Positions 45,769 to 58,527 are shown, counted from the stretch's first letter. The stretch is DNA of 64,000 nt from CAXXFQ01 sp963674475 (GCA_963674475.2 CAXXFQ010000008.1:620001-684000); one strand, 5' to 3'. The notes: generated by a model not told the origin, from the letters alone. Made by a program: numbers and translations.

Positions 45769-47808
45769 ATGAACCAGCGCCAAATTCTCGTGACCAGTGC
45801 GTTGCCCTATGCCAATGGGCCGATCCATATCGGACACCTGGTCGAGTACCTTCAGACCGATATCTGGACCCGTTTCCAGAAGCTTCGCGGGCATCGGTGC
45901 ATTTATATCTGTGCCGACGACACCCACGGCACGGCGATCATGATCGGGGCCCATAAACAGGGAATCACCGAAGAGGAACTGATCGATCGGATGCAAAAGG
46001 CCCACCTGGCCGACTTCGAAGGGTTCGATATCGAGTTCGATAACTACGGAAGCACCAACAGTCCGGAAAACCGCGAGTTTTGTGCGGAGATCTGGGCCGC
46101 GTTTCGTAAAAACGATCTAGTCTTCGAGAAAGAGGTGGTCCAGCTTTTCGATCCCGTAGAAGGGACCTTTTTGGCCGACCGCCAGGTGAAGGGGACCTGT
46201 CCGAAATGTTCGGCTGAGAACCAGTACGGCGACAACTGCGACAAGTGCGGGGCCCATTACACCCCGGCCGAACTGATCGATCCGACCAGCTCTTTCAGCG
46301 GAGCGACCCCCGAGACGCGGAAGGCGGACCATCTGTTTGTCCATCTGGAGAAGCTGCACGAGTTTCTTAACGAGTGGTCCCAGTCGGACGAACACCTTCA
46401 GCCGGAGGTGGCCAACTACTTGAAAGGCCATTTCCTGCACGAGCCGCTTCGCGATTGGGACATCTCACGACCGGCGCCCTATTTCGGGTTCGAGATCCCC
46501 GATTCGCCGGGCAACTACTGGTACGTCTGGTTCGACGCGCCGATCGGCTATTTGGCGTCGACCCGTCAGTGGTGCCAGCGGCACGGCGAGACGTTCGACG
46601 ATTGGTGGCGGAGCGACCAGACCGAAATCCACCACTTTATCGGCAAGGATATCACCTATTTCCACACGCTCTTCTGGCCGGCGATGCTCAAGACGGCCGA
46701 GTTCAATCTGCCCGAGAAGGTCCACATCCACGGCTTTTTGACCGTCGGCGGCGAGAAGATGTCCAAGAGCAAAGGGACGTTCGTTCGGGCGTCGACCTAT
46801 CTGGAACATCTGAACCCGTCCTACTTGCGGTATTATTATGCCTCGAAGCTGACCGCCCGGGTCGATGACCTCGACTTGAACCTCGACGAGCTGGTCACGA
46901 AGGTCAACACCGACCTGGTCGGCAAGGTGGTCAACCTGGCCAGCCGGACGGCCAAGTTCGTCGCGAAAACCGGCCTCGCCACCGAATACCCGGATGACGG
47001 GGGCCTTTTCCAACAAGCGGCCGACGACGGTCAGAAGATCGCCCGTGCGTACGAGGCGTGCGACTACAACAAGGCGATGCGGTTTATCATGGCGGCCGCC
47101 GATCGGGCCAACCAGTATGTCGAGCATGCCCAGCCGTGGGTGTTGCGGAAAGATCCGGATCAGGCCGATCGGTTGCAACAGGTTTGCACCGTCGGGTTGA
47201 ATTTGTTCCGGCAGATCGCCATCTATTTGGCGCCGGTCTTGCCGACGCTGGCCCGGCAAACGGTCGAGTTGCTCGGCGCGCCGATCGAGAGTTGGGACCA
47301 GTCGCAGTCGCCCCTTTTGGGCACCGCGGTCAATAAGTTTAAACATATGATGAAACGTGTAGAAAAGGAACAGGTCGAAGCGATGGTTGCCGAGAGTATC
47401 GAACCGGAAAACAATGAGAACGAACCCCAGGATCAATCGGGCGATTCGGCCGAGCCGCTGGCGAACGAACCGTTGGCCGAAACCTGCTCGTTCGACGATT
47501 TTGTGAAGGTCGATCTTCGGGTGGCCCGGATCGTCGAAGCCAACGAGGTGCCCGAGGCGAACAAGCTGTTGCAGTTGACCTTGAGTCTCGGCGGCGACAA
47601 ACGGTTGAACGTTTTCGCCGGAATCAAGTCGGCCTACAAGCCGGAAGATTTGGTCGGCCGTTTGGTCGTGTGCGTGGCCAATCTCGCGCCGCGCAAGATG
47701 CGTTTCGGGCTGAGCGAGGGAATGGTTGTCGCCGCGGGAGCCGGAGGGAAAGAGATCTTCCTGCTTTCGCCCGACGAAGGGGCCTTGCCGGGACATCGGG
47801 TTCATTAA
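45769..47808 (+). CDS. metG: Methionyl-tRNA synthetase with C-terminal tRNA-binding domain
   Basis: 679 aa. The class I signature HIGH lies in GPIHIGHLVEYL (residues about 17-20) and KMSKSKGTF near residue 330. A zinc-binding insertion has CPKCSAENQYGDNCDKC. The anticodon domain follows, then an acidic linker (SIEPENNENEPQ) and a C-terminal OB-fold domain of the EMAPII/Arc1p type (about 570-679, DLRVARIVEANEVPEANKL and MRFGLSEGM), which dimerises the enzyme and holds tRNA. The length is normal for the MetG1 form. It is expected to be essential. Confidence 0.97.
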   Translation: MNQRQILVTSALPYANGPIHIGHLVEYLQTDIWTRFQKLRGHRCIYICADDTHGTAIMIGAHKQGITEEELIDRMQKAHLADFEGFDIEFDNYGSTNSPENREFCAEIWAAFRKNDLVFEKEVVQLFDPVEGTFLADRQVKGTCPKCSAENQYGDNCDKCGAHYTPAELIDPTSSFSGATPETRKADHLFVHLEKLHEFLNEWSQSDEHLQPEVANYLKGHFLHEPLRDWDISRPAPYFGFEIPDSPGNYWYVWFDAPIGYLASTRQWCQRHGETFDDWWRSDQTEIHHFIGKDITYFHTLFWPAMLKTAEFNLPEKVHIHGFLTVGGEKMSKSKGTFVRASTYLEHLNPSYLRYYYASKLTARVDDLDLNLDELVTKVNTDLVGKVVNLASRTAKFVAKTGLATEYPDDGGLFQQAADDGQKIARAYEACDYNKAMRFIMAAADRANQYVEHAQPWVLRKDPDQADRLQQVCTVGLNLFRQIAIYLAPVLPTLARQTVELLGAPIESWDQSQSPLLGTAVNKFKHMMKRVEKEQVEAMVAESIEPENNENEPQDQSGDSAEPLANEPLAETCSFDDFVKVDLRVARIVEANEVPEANKLLQLTLSLGGDKRLNVFAGIKSAYKPEDLVGRLVVCVANLAPRKMRFGLSEGMVVAAGAGGKEIFLLSPDEGALPGHRVH

Positions 47809-47844
47809 GCCGTTTCTCCTTGATTTCGATTTGCAAAACAAAAG

Positions 47845-47894
47845 CAGTGGCCCCGTGATTCCGGACATTTCCAGGAATGGGGGTCACTGTTTTT
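47845..47894 (+). terminator. Rho-independent terminator of metG
   Basis: CAGTGGCCCC (47845-47854) pairs imperfectly with GGGGGTCACTG (47879-47889), with an inner ATTCC/GGAAT stem, and is followed by TTTTT. It is located 37 bp after the metG stop. Confidence 0.8.
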
Positions 47895-47979
47895 ACGTTC
47901 ATTCATGTCCTTTTGTAGCGGGAGGCATACGTTCATAAAGTGGATAAATATCTTGAATCAGCGGGGACATCCATAAGCG

Positions 47980-49821
47980 ATGATGAAGAAATTTCGTGAA
48001 ATCTTCGACCTGGAAGGTTCGGGCCGATTGCTGCTTTATAGTGTCGTTGTCGGCGTGATCGCCGGGCTCGGCGCGGCCGGTTTCTTCTCGCTCCTCGAAG
48101 TGGTTCAAGGGTACGCCCTGGGCGATTTGATGGGGTACGTTCCCCCGGCATCGGAGAGCAAGGGCGGGGTCCCTCTGGAGGAACCGTCGCCGGAGGAGAT
48201 GCGCGAGCCGATGCCGGATCAGGTGAAGCTGCCTCAAAACTTTTGGCTTTGCCTATTGATCCCGACTTCCGGCGGGCTGATTGTCGGCTGGTTGGTCTTT
48301 CGTTTCGCTCCGGAGGCCGAAGGGCACGGAACCGACGGGGTTATCCGCGCGTTTCACAGCGATAAAGGAATTATCCGAGCGCGGGTTCCGATCATCAAAG
48401 CGATCGCCAGTGCCATCACGATCGGAACCGGAGGTTCGGCCGGTCGGGAAGGGCCGATCGCGCAAATTGGCGCGGGGTTCGGCTCGTTTCTGGCGACCAA
48501 GCTCAGGCTCAGCGATCATGAGCGGCGGATGCTGTTGATGGCCGGCGCGGCCGGGGGAATCTCGGCCATGTTCCACGCTCCCGTAGGCGGTTCGCTCTTC
48601 GCGGTCGAGGTGCTCTATTCCAGCACGGCGTTTGAATTCGCGGCGGTCGTGCCGTGCGTTTGCGCCTCGGTGGTGGCGTACACGGTTTTCAACGGGATCT
48701 TCGGTCTCGAAGCGGCCTTTCAAGCGCCCCAAGACGTTTCGTTCGCCGGATTGCCCGATTTGCCTTTCTACCTGATTTTCGCAGTACTTTGTGCCGTTTT
48801 GGGATTCTTTTACGTGAGCGTTTTTTATGGCATTCGCGATCATTTCTTCCGAAAGTTGCCGATCCCCAAAATGTTTCTCCCGGCCATCGGCGGGTTGATG
48901 TTGGGGGTGCTCATTTACTTTCGACCGGAAGTGATGTCTGGCGGGTACGGCTGGATTCAAAAGGCGCTTGACGGCGCGCCGGAGATGACCCTTCAGTTCA
49001 TGGCGACCTTGGCGGTGCTGAAGATCATTGCCACGTCGTTTACCATTTCCTCCGGCGGAAGCGGCGGGGTCTTTGCGCCGTCGTTGTTTATCGGAGCGAT
49101 GCTCGGTGGCGCGTTTGGGTTGGCCTGTAACCATTACTTCCCCAGTTTGGTCCCGGATCCGAGAGCCTTTGTGCTGATCGGGATGGGCGGCTTCTTCGCC
49201 GGGGTGGCCAAGGTCCCGCTGACCGCGTTGATCATGGTCTCCGAGATGAGCAGTTCGTACAGTCTGCTGGTACCGCTGATGATCGTCAGCGTGATCCACG
49301 TGGCGATCATATCCCAACGGTGGACGCTTTACCAAGAACAAGTTCCCTCGCCGTTGGATAGTCCGGCCCATTTGGGCGAATTCGTCGTCGACGTCTTGGC
49401 CGGAATGCGGGTCCGCGAGATTTACACTCCATCGCGCCCGGCGATGCTGATCCCGGAAAAAACGCCCTTGCCGGAAGTGCTTCGGCAGGTGGCCCACTCG
49501 AACGAGTCCTATTTTCCCGTGGTCGACGACGACGGGCTGCTGACGGGAATCTTTTCGCTTCACGATATCCGCGCGATGCTAGTGGGCGATTCGGCCGGAG
49601 CACTGATCCTGGCATCCGATCTGGCACGGTCGCCTGTCGCGACGGTCGTTCCGAACGACAACCTTCACGACGCGCTGAGGATCTATGCCCAGAAACAGAT
49701 CATGGAAATCCCGGTCGTCGAACCGGAGGAACCGCGGCGGGTCATTTGCATGCTGCCCCGTGGCGACGTGATCGCCGCCTACGACCGTGAGATCGCCAAA
49801 CACCAGCGGGCGATGGTCTGA
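47980..49821 (+). CDS. ClC-family chloride channel/antiporter with two CBS domains
   Basis: 613 aa. Ion-path motifs are GTGGSAGREGPIAQIG, where the Glu of GREGP is the gating glutamate, and SSGGSGGVFAPSLFIGAM. About 10-12 hydrophobic segments span residues 15-450. Two CBS domains follow (about 480-535 and 555-605; VREIYTPSRPAML and LLTGIFSLHDIRAML), which bind adenine nucleotides in relatives. The gating Glu is kept, so both proton-coupled exchange and channel function remain possible. It is convergent with kbl and separated from it by a shared terminator. Confidence 0.94.
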   Translation: MMKKFREIFDLEGSGRLLLYSVVVGVIAGLGAAGFFSLLEVVQGYALGDLMGYVPPASESKGGVPLEEPSPEEMREPMPDQVKLPQNFWLCLLIPTSGGLIVGWLVFRFAPEAEGHGTDGVIRAFHSDKGIIRARVPIIKAIASAITIGTGGSAGREGPIAQIGAGFGSFLATKLRLSDHERRMLLMAGAAGGISAMFHAPVGGSLFAVEVLYSSTAFEFAAVVPCVCASVVAYTVFNGIFGLEAAFQAPQDVSFAGLPDLPFYLIFAVLCAVLGFFYVSVFYGIRDHFFRKLPIPKMFLPAIGGLMLGVLIYFRPEVMSGGYGWIQKALDGAPEMTLQFMATLAVLKIIATSFTISSGGSGGVFAPSLFIGAMLGGAFGLACNHYFPSLVPDPRAFVLIGMGGFFAGVAKVPLTALIMVSEMSSSYSLLVPLMIVSVIHVAIISQRWTLYQEQVPSPLDSPAHLGEFVVDVLAGMRVREIYTPSRPAMLIPEKTPLPEVLRQVAHSNESYFPVVDDDGLLTGIFSLHDIRAMLVGDSAGALILASDLARSPVATVVPNDNLHDALRIYAQKQIMEIPVVEPEEPRRVICMLPRGDVIAAYDREIAKHQRAMV

Positions 49822-49856
49822 TTTGGCTCATGTCGATAGAAAGAGTAAAAAGCAAG

Positions 49857-49892
49857 AAAAGAAGCGGTTCTAAAACGGGTCGCTTCTTTTTT
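49857..49892. terminator. Bidirectional terminator between ClC and kbl genes
   Basis: AAAAGAAGCG (49857-49866) pairs with CGCTTCTTTT (49881-49890), with A-rich and T-rich flanks. It lies between convergent genes and can serve both. Confidence 0.85.
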
Positions 49893-49908
49893 TGTTCTTC
49901 TGAAAATC

Positions 49909-51093
49909 TTAGTCGCCCAACTCGTCGCGAGTTTTCACGAACGCCCGGATCGCCGCGTCCAGATCGGCTGGAGAATGGGCGGCCGAAATTTGCACCCGGA
50001 TGCGAGCCTTCCCCTTCGGGACGACCGGATAGCTGAAACCCACGACGTAAATTCCCTCGTCCAACATCCGTGCGGCCATTTCGGTCGCACGCCGCGCGTC
50101 GCCGAGCAGGATCGGACAGATCGGATGGTCTCCGTCGGGGATCTCAAAACCTTCGGCCTTCATCCGGTCACGGAAGTAACGGGTATTCTCGGCCAGCCGG
50201 TCGCGCAGTTCGGTCGAACCTTCCAACAGGTCAAGGACCTCAAGCGTCGTCGCGACGATGACCGGGGCGACACTGTTGGAAAACAGGTACGGCCGACTTC
50301 GCTGTCGAAGCAACTCGATCACCTCACGCCGCCCGCTGGTGAACCCGCCCGACGCGCCGCCGAGCGCTTTGCCCAACGTGCTGGTGATGATATCGACCCG
50401 TCCGGCGACGCCATGATACTCGGCCGTTCCGCGTCCGGTCGGACCGAAGAAGCCGGTTGCGTGCGAGTCGTCGACCATGACGGCCGCGTCATACCGGTCG
50501 GCCAAGTCGCAGATCTCCGGCAGCCGGGCCACGGTCCCGTCCATCGAAAAGACCCCGTCGGTGGCGATCAGTCGCAACCGGGCGTCGGCCGCCTCGCGAA
50601 GTTTCGCTTCCAGATCGGCCATATCATTGTTTCGATATCGAAAACGGCGTGCCTTGCAGAGTCGAACGCCGTCGATGATGCTGGCGTGGTTGAGCTCGTC
50701 GCTGATGATCGCGTCTTCAGCCCCGAGGATCGTCTCGAACAGCCCGCCGTTGGCGTCGAAACAGGAACTGTAGAGGATCGTCTCTTCCGTCCCCAGGAAC
50801 GACGAGATCCGCGATTCGAGCGTTTTGTGGATCGTCTGCGTGCCGCAAATAAACCGAACGCTACTGAGACCAAAACCCCAAAGTTTCAGGTTCTCGCAGG
50901 CCGCTTCGATCAGTCGCTCATCGCCCGAAAGGCCCAGGTAGTTGTTCGCACAGAAGTTGATCACCTCGCGGCCCTCGCCGACGGCGATCCGTGCCCCCTG
51001 CGGCGTGGTGATCTGGCGTTCGTCCTTGTAAAGCCCGCTTTGACGGATCTCGTCGAGCTGTTCTTGGATCACTTTTTGAAACGAATCGAACAT
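49909..51093 (-). CDS. kbl: Glycine C-acetyltransferase (2-amino-3-ketobutyrate CoA ligase)
   Basis: 394 aa from the ATG at 51093; the frame extends to 51363 into the repeat/terminator region and is not used. Fold type I PLP enzyme of the alpha-oxoamine synthase family, with VINFCANNYLGLSG, HASIIDGVRL, MVDDSHATGFFG and the PLP Lys in TSTLGKALGGASGG (near residue 241). The length and the start MFDSFQKVIQEQLDEI match Kbl rather than BioF or HemA. It cleaves 2-amino-3-ketobutyrate with CoA to glycine and acetyl-CoA in threonine breakdown; the threonine dehydrogenase is not in the window. Confidence 0.93.
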   Translation of the reverse strand: MFDSFQKVIQEQLDEIRQSGLYKDERQITTPQGARIAVGEGREVINFCANNYLGLSGDERLIEAACENLKLWGFGLSSVRFICGTQTIHKTLESRISSFLGTEETILYSSCFDANGGLFETILGAEDAIISDELNHASIIDGVRLCKARRFRYRNNDMADLEAKLREAADARLRLIATDGVFSMDGTVARLPEICDLADRYDAAVMVDDSHATGFFGPTGRGTAEYHGVAGRVDIITSTLGKALGGASGGFTSGRREVIELLRQRSRPYLFSNSVAPVIVATTLEVLDLLEGSTELRDRLAENTRYFRDRMKAEGFEIPDGDHPICPILLGDARRATEMAARMLDEGIYVVGFSYPVVPKGKARIRVQISAAHSPADLDAAIRAFVKTRDELGD

Positions 51094-51172
51094 GGGAGAC
51101 CGTTCGGGTTGGGGGGTGTATCGAAAGGGTTTTGGAAAACGTTTGAATGCTAATCTAACAAATTGAACGCGC

Positions 51173-51210
51173 AAAAAAAGCCCCCGTGGAGTGGGGAACT
51201 CTTGGGGGGC
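51173..51210 (-). terminator. Rho-independent terminator downstream of acnA and its repeat
   Basis: On the minus strand GCCCCCC (51210-51204) pairs with GGGGGC (51185-51180) and is followed by seven T. It lies after the repeat copy, so the acnA transcript probably includes that whole element. Confidence 0.8.
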
Positions 51211-51280
51211 TGTTGGTTTTTTGAATGTGGGGAGGGCTGTGGTGGGTGGGTAGGAGTTGGAACGTGGGAAAGGAAAAGGA

Positions 51281-51422
51281 GTGACGGCTGCGCCGTCGCA
51301 CAGTATTTTTTTGAATGAAAGGGGACATTTTGAAAATTGTCCCCTCTCAAACTCTTCCCTCAAAAACTTTTTGGACCGGGATTGCTGCGCAATCCCTCTT
51401 TTGCTTTTGTTCTTTTTTGTTT
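51281..51422 (-). repeat. 3'-end multi-hairpin repeat, copy 2
   Basis: Begins one base after the acnA stop, on the acnA strand. The order is the same as in the other copies: A-rich purine tract, GGGATTGC/GCAATCCC (loop GCA), CAAAAAGTTTTTG, GGGGAC...ATTTT/AAAAT...GTCCCC, then a GTGCGACGGC/GCCGTCAC stem. The first and third stems differ from copy 1 by paired changes that keep base pairing. It is followed 70 bp later by a strong terminator. Confidence 0.87.
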
Positions 51423-54140
<2,718 letters not shown>

Positions 54141-54239
54141 AAGAAAAAAGTCTCCTTGAAAACAATATTTATTGAGCTGCAGGCTGCCGTTTTCATAAAC
54201 GGGGCCTCTGAGGCGGTTTTCCGGATAAAAGGGGCCATT

Positions 54240-54980
54240 TTAACCCAATTCGTCCGATTCCGAAACGCCCTCGATCCCCAACTCGTGCCACGGCCGCCCG
54301 ACCGGCGCGGTAATTTGGACCGGTTCTTTGGTCATCGGGTGCAAAAACGAGAGGGTTCGGGCGTGCAGGGCGATCCCGCGCTGCCGGAGATCGTCCGGTT
54401 GGGGGCCGAACGGCACGGTCGAGCCGTATTGGGCGTCCCCTAAAATGGGGTATCCGCGTGAGGCCGCCTGGACCCGAATCTGGTGGGTTCGGCCGGTTTT
54501 CAGCTCGATTTCAAGCCATGTCCCCCAGTCGAACCGCCCGATCACCCGGTAATGGAGCACGGCATGTTTGCCTTGCGGGTGGAAATCGTCGACCACCTCG
54601 ACATGCGCCTGACCGGGGATTTTGTACAAAAAGTCCTCCCAGATCCCCTCGTCCGTTTCGACCTGGCCGGAGACACAGCCCCAATAGGTTTTTCCGACGT
54701 GGCGACGTTCGAACTGCTGCGACAACCGGCGAGCGGCCCGGATGTGGCGTGCGAAGACCAACGCCCCGGACGACGGCCGGTCGAGCCGATGGGGGACACC
54801 CAGGTAGACCCCTCCTTCTTTTCGGCCCAGCCGCGCTTTGACAAACCGCTTGATCCGCCACTCGAGGCTGTCGATTCCCAGCGGCGCTTGCGTCGGCAGT
54901 CCGGGCGGCTTGTTGACCACCAGACACGGCCCTTCTTCATAAAGGATATCGAATCCGTACGGTTTTTCCGGATGCTCCAT
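54240..54980 (-). CDS. RluA-family rRNA/tRNA pseudouridine synthase
   Basis: 246 aa. The catalytic Asp is in VPHRLDRPSSGALVFA (HRLDxxxSG), followed by FERRHVGKTYWGCVSG and the RNA-side segment KTGRTHQIRVQAASRGYPILGDAQYG. There is no S4 domain, so it is the short form of the family. It converts selected uridines to pseudouridine; the site cannot be assigned. It starts at 54980, 41 bp after the stop of the GH106-like gene, and ends 100 bp before acnA. Confidence 0.92.
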   Translation of the reverse strand: MEHPEKPYGFDILYEEGPCLVVNKPPGLPTQAPLGIDSLEWRIKRFVKARLGRKEGGVYLGVPHRLDRPSSGALVFARHIRAARRLSQQFERRHVGKTYWGCVSGQVETDEGIWEDFLYKIPGQAHVEVVDDFHPQGKHAVLHYRVIGRFDWGTWLEIELKTGRTHQIRVQAASRGYPILGDAQYGSTVPFGPQPDDLRQRGIALHARTLSFLHPMTKEPVQITAPVGRPWHELGIEGVSESDELG

Positions 54981-55021
54981 CGGTTGGCAGACTCCTGGTT
55001 TCTTTTGCTTTTATTGGGTCG

Positions 55022-58000
55022 CTACTTTTCGGTCCATCTCTGTAGCGTCCACACCGGCGACGTGGCCGAGCGGAATAGACCGTAATTGATGACGTCGTAC
55101 TCCTTGCCCGGCGGGGGACCTTGTTTCGGACCGACTTGAAAATGGCCCGGCCCGGCGATTCCTCGGAGGCGTCCCGTGTGGTGGGGGCCCAACGTGTTTT
55201 TCAGGGTGCCCACGACGACGACCGTCACTCGGTTTCGCCCCGGGTGAAGCCACTCGGTCACGTCCAGTTGGCCCGGGCTCTGATGAAGGTAGCCGACCGT
55301 TTGGTCGTTGACCAGGACCTTGGCGACACTTCCGAACCAATCGGGAACCGAGACGGTATACTTGACCTTTTGTTTTGGTGAAGTGGCTTCGATCTTGAAC
55401 GATTGGCTATAGGCGACTCCCGAGGCGTAAAACGGCATCCCCTGCTCGGCCCAACCGGCGTCGGGTCGGTCCGGCTGATCGTGTTTTTCCCCTTCGTGAA
55501 GTCCGACCTCCAGCGGCACCGGCGGCACGACGACAAAACCGGATTCAGCCCCGACCAGCGAGAAATCGCCCAGCAAGTAGGCCGCTTCCAGCTCGTGCCA
55601 GATCGTCATCTCCGCGGCCGTCAGCGTGACTCGGTTTTCCCCGGTTTGTATGGTGTTGGTCAGGTCGAGCACGCCGAACGATTTATCCAACCACCATTGG
55701 CCCTTTTCGGCGTGGACCTTCTGGCCGTTGCAGGTGATTTCGTACAAGTCGGGCCGTTCGACGACCAATCGGAGCGGGCCGGAGAGTTTTTCGCGAATCG
55801 TAAAACGGTACGTCGCCGAAAAACCACTGTCGGCCGGAAAGGTCTTTTTGATCAACTCGTCGCGGAACTGGACCGCACAGTCCCACGGGTTGGCCGGGAT
55901 GCCGTGTTTTTCCCAGATCCAACGGTTGGCCACGTAGGTGTACTGCTTCGAGCGGGTCTCGTCGCCAACCGTGACGTCGACGAAATCCAGCGTCAGGACG
56001 TTCGGCGCGAGGCGGGCCACGTCGACGTTGCCTTCGGGTTGAACCGGATGGGCGACCAACTCGGGATTTTTTGTTAGGGCCTTTTCGGCAACGGGCTCGT
56101 CCGAGAGAAAAAAGAGCCGACTCTCGCTTGGCCGAAGGGAGCATTGCCATGAATCGGACACCGCAAACGGTTTTTCTTGTTGCGTCCTGTCCTCAGACAC
56201 GGCAAACGGTTTTCCCGTTGTTCCGTCTTCCGGCGACCAGCGTCGGGCCGTCTTCCGGTCGGATCGGATTCGGACCTCGGCCGTTTGATCGCCCGAGTTG
56301 ATCAGGAATAAAAGTTCGCCGTCGTCGAGTCGGCGTCGATGGTGAAAGATTCGTTGGCCCAGTTGGCCAGTTTGGTTCGGTCTGGTTTCGATCGTTGTGA
56401 TGGCCAACCCGTCGTCAAAGGTTCTTTTTTGCATCGCTTCGATGGCCTCGTCAAGTGAGACCTCTTTCCACGATTCGGCCTGGGTCAATCGGTTGATTTC
56501 GTCTGACACGGTACCGTCGACCAAAGTCGGAGCGGGCGAGCAACAGAGGATCGTTCCTCCCGACTCGGTGTACTCGCGCAAGAGTCGGACCGTCGATGCG
56601 CCGAGGTTTTCTACCTCCGCCGGAAGGACGACCAGGTCGTAGGCGGCGTGTCCGACGCGAAGCTGGGCGTCCGACGCCGAACCGTGACGCCCGAGAATAT
56701 CTTCGCTCCCGAGATCGTATTCGACCTGTCTTTGTTCCAGTTGGTTGAGCATCGATTGGAACGCGTTGCCCAGCGGTTCGAGTTTCGGGTCTCCCTGATA
56801 GAGCCAGGCGGTCGTCGTCGGTTCCAGAACCAAGATCCGGTTGATTTGCTTTCCGGCCGACAGGGCGACCGAGAGCCGGGTGAAATAGTCGGCCAGTCCG
56901 TGGTACGCCTCCCACCACGGTTGGTGGTAAGAAAATGACAAAGGGTGGTCCCGTTTCCGGGCCCCGCGGATCGTGATGTAGGAAAGATGTTCGTTCAGCG
57001 TGTTGACGCCGAGGGCGTACGACCAGTCGCCCAGCCGCTTGATGTCCTCCAGCCGCGCGTCCCATCCGGCCGCGCCGTAGTTCTCGGCCAGCGTCCGTTT
57101 CCGACCTAGTTGGTTGGCCACCGAGGCAAGCTCTTTGACCGCCCGGACATTGCCGAATTGGGCGTGGACCGATTCTTGATAACGGTTCAACAACAGGTCG
57201 ACCGCCGGCCGTTGGTGCCAAGCGTACATCGCCATGTTGTCCGGGCCCCGCCTGACGGTCGGCCACTCGTGCTCCCAATAATGGCCGGTGAATTCGAGTC
57301 CGTACTTTTCGCAATAATCGTGACACGGGCGGGACCATCGCTCGATGTAGAGTTCCAAAACGAGGCGGTAATAGTGGTACCGGGCCGCGCGCCAGTTGCC
57401 GACCGGGCGGACGAGGCTCGGCAGGGCCTCCCAAAGGGAATAGCCCCAACGCCGATGGAATTGGTCGGGCAGGTCGTCGGTCCAGGTCAGTCCCCCGGCC
57501 GGGTTCAGGTGCGGCTCGTCGGTGAACCAGCCGGGAACCCGATCGCCGAACGCGTCGCCCAACTCGCGTCGATACGCTTCCATCGTGATTTCGATGAATT
57601 TTTCGGTCACGCCCGGTTTCAAGAGGTCGACGTAATATTTCCCGCCGAACCAAGGGCGGCTCGGCGCGTCGTGAAATTCGCCGACCAAATAATGGCCCGC
57701 CGGAAGCGTCGCGGCGTCGCTCTTATTTTGAGTCGCTCCCGCAATCAGTTGGTAACGGCCGTCGCTTTCGAGACGATAGACGACCGACACGGCTTGGTCG
57801 ATCGACGTGGGGTCGTCGGTCTCGCGGAAGTGGAGCCCCTTGCCTCGCGACTCGGGCATCGCCTCGGGGACCAGTCCACCGGCAAACCCGGACGGATAAG
57901 AGTTCTCGTCGTAGATCCAGACGTCCATGTCCAACCGCTTCGCCTCGTCCAGCGCGACACGCCACAGCCGGAACCAGTCCTTGCTCAGGTAAGGAGTCAT

Positions 58001-58255
58001 CAGGCCGGGTCTGGGATGGACGAACACTCCACGGACGTGCTGGGCCGCCAGATCGCCGAGCGTTTCGCGAATTTGCGTCTCGGTCAAAAGGTCGTTCCAG
58101 ACCCAAAGCGGGGCGGTGCTGTACTGTCGCGATGGGGCGGCAAATTCACGCGATACCTCTTGCGACGTTTCAGCCATGAGAGGGGTGTCAAAGCCGGTGA
58201 GGAAAAAGCCTATCAGTGTGGCGAAAACCAAGTGGCGTAGAAATCGGCTGTTCAT
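55022..58255 (-). CDS. Secreted GH106-like glycoside hydrolase (alpha-L-rhamnosidase-like)
   Basis: 1077 aa from the ATG at 58255 (AAGGGA about 8 bp upstream), starting with a signal peptide MNSRFLRHLVFATLIGFFLT. The N-terminal part has VFVHPRPGLMTPYLS, WIYDENSYPSGFAGG, WFTDEPHLNPAGG and FTGHYWEHEWPTV, the pattern of the Glyco_hydro_106 barrel. The glutamates and aspartates in DENSYPSG and TDEPH are likely active-site residues. The C-terminal half holds beta-sandwich, galactose-binding-like domains. The family acts on rhamnose-containing polysaccharides, but many members are uncharacterised. A divergent DUF1080 gene begins 272 bp away, and the two may share control. Confidence 0.85.
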   Translation of the reverse strand: MNSRFLRHLVFATLIGFFLTGFDTPLMAETSQEVSREFAAPSRQYSTAPLWVWNDLLTETQIRETLGDLAAQHVRGVFVHPRPGLMTPYLSKDWFRLWRVALDEAKRLDMDVWIYDENSYPSGFAGGLVPEAMPESRGKGLHFRETDDPTSIDQAVSVVYRLESDGRYQLIAGATQNKSDAATLPAGHYLVGEFHDAPSRPWFGGKYYVDLLKPGVTEKFIEITMEAYRRELGDAFGDRVPGWFTDEPHLNPAGGLTWTDDLPDQFHRRWGYSLWEALPSLVRPVGNWRAARYHYYRLVLELYIERWSRPCHDYCEKYGLEFTGHYWEHEWPTVRRGPDNMAMYAWHQRPAVDLLLNRYQESVHAQFGNVRAVKELASVANQLGRKRTLAENYGAAGWDARLEDIKRLGDWSYALGVNTLNEHLSYITIRGARKRDHPLSFSYHQPWWEAYHGLADYFTRLSVALSAGKQINRILVLEPTTTAWLYQGDPKLEPLGNAFQSMLNQLEQRQVEYDLGSEDILGRHGSASDAQLRVGHAAYDLVVLPAEVENLGASTVRLLREYTESGGTILCCSPAPTLVDGTVSDEINRLTQAESWKEVSLDEAIEAMQKRTFDDGLAITTIETRPNQTGQLGQRIFHHRRRLDDGELLFLINSGDQTAEVRIRSDRKTARRWSPEDGTTGKPFAVSEDRTQQEKPFAVSDSWQCSLRPSESRLFFLSDEPVAEKALTKNPELVAHPVQPEGNVDVARLAPNVLTLDFVDVTVGDETRSKQYTYVANRWIWEKHGIPANPWDCAVQFRDELIKKTFPADSGFSATYRFTIREKLSGPLRLVVERPDLYEITCNGQKVHAEKGQWWLDKSFGVLDLTNTIQTGENRVTLTAAEMTIWHELEAAYLLGDFSLVGAESGFVVVPPVPLEVGLHEGEKHDQPDRPDAGWAEQGMPFYASGVAYSQSFKIEATSPKQKVKYTVSVPDWFGSVAKVLVNDQTVGYLHQSPGQLDVTEWLHPGRNRVTVVVVGTLKNTLGPHHTGRLRGIAGPGHFQVGPKQGPPPGKEYDVINYGLFRSATSPVWTLQRWTEK

Positions 58256-58527
58256 GGAAATGTTCCCTTGGCTGTCGAGTCGGTTGGTCTTGCGTTTTTC
58301 AGGAGGGGTGTCCGTCAGGGCGTGAGAACCGTTTATCATACTGTTTTGGAGCAGGGTTTTCCACAACGTCAGAGTATTGTCGCTTTTTGGCGGTTTTTTC
58401 ATATGGCTTCCCCCCTTTTCTTATGGGAGTCTCTTGCAATCGGCCGTCGAACGATCTAAGTTTGGGTTCGTATTGAAATTGGGTATTTTTTCCTTCCGAT
58501 TCGCATCCTGCCTAAGGAGTTGACTTC

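Noticed and set aside
57110..58240. 376-aa plus-strand frame inside the GH106-like gene
   Set aside because: It covers clear GH106 motifs on the other strand and has no family signature.
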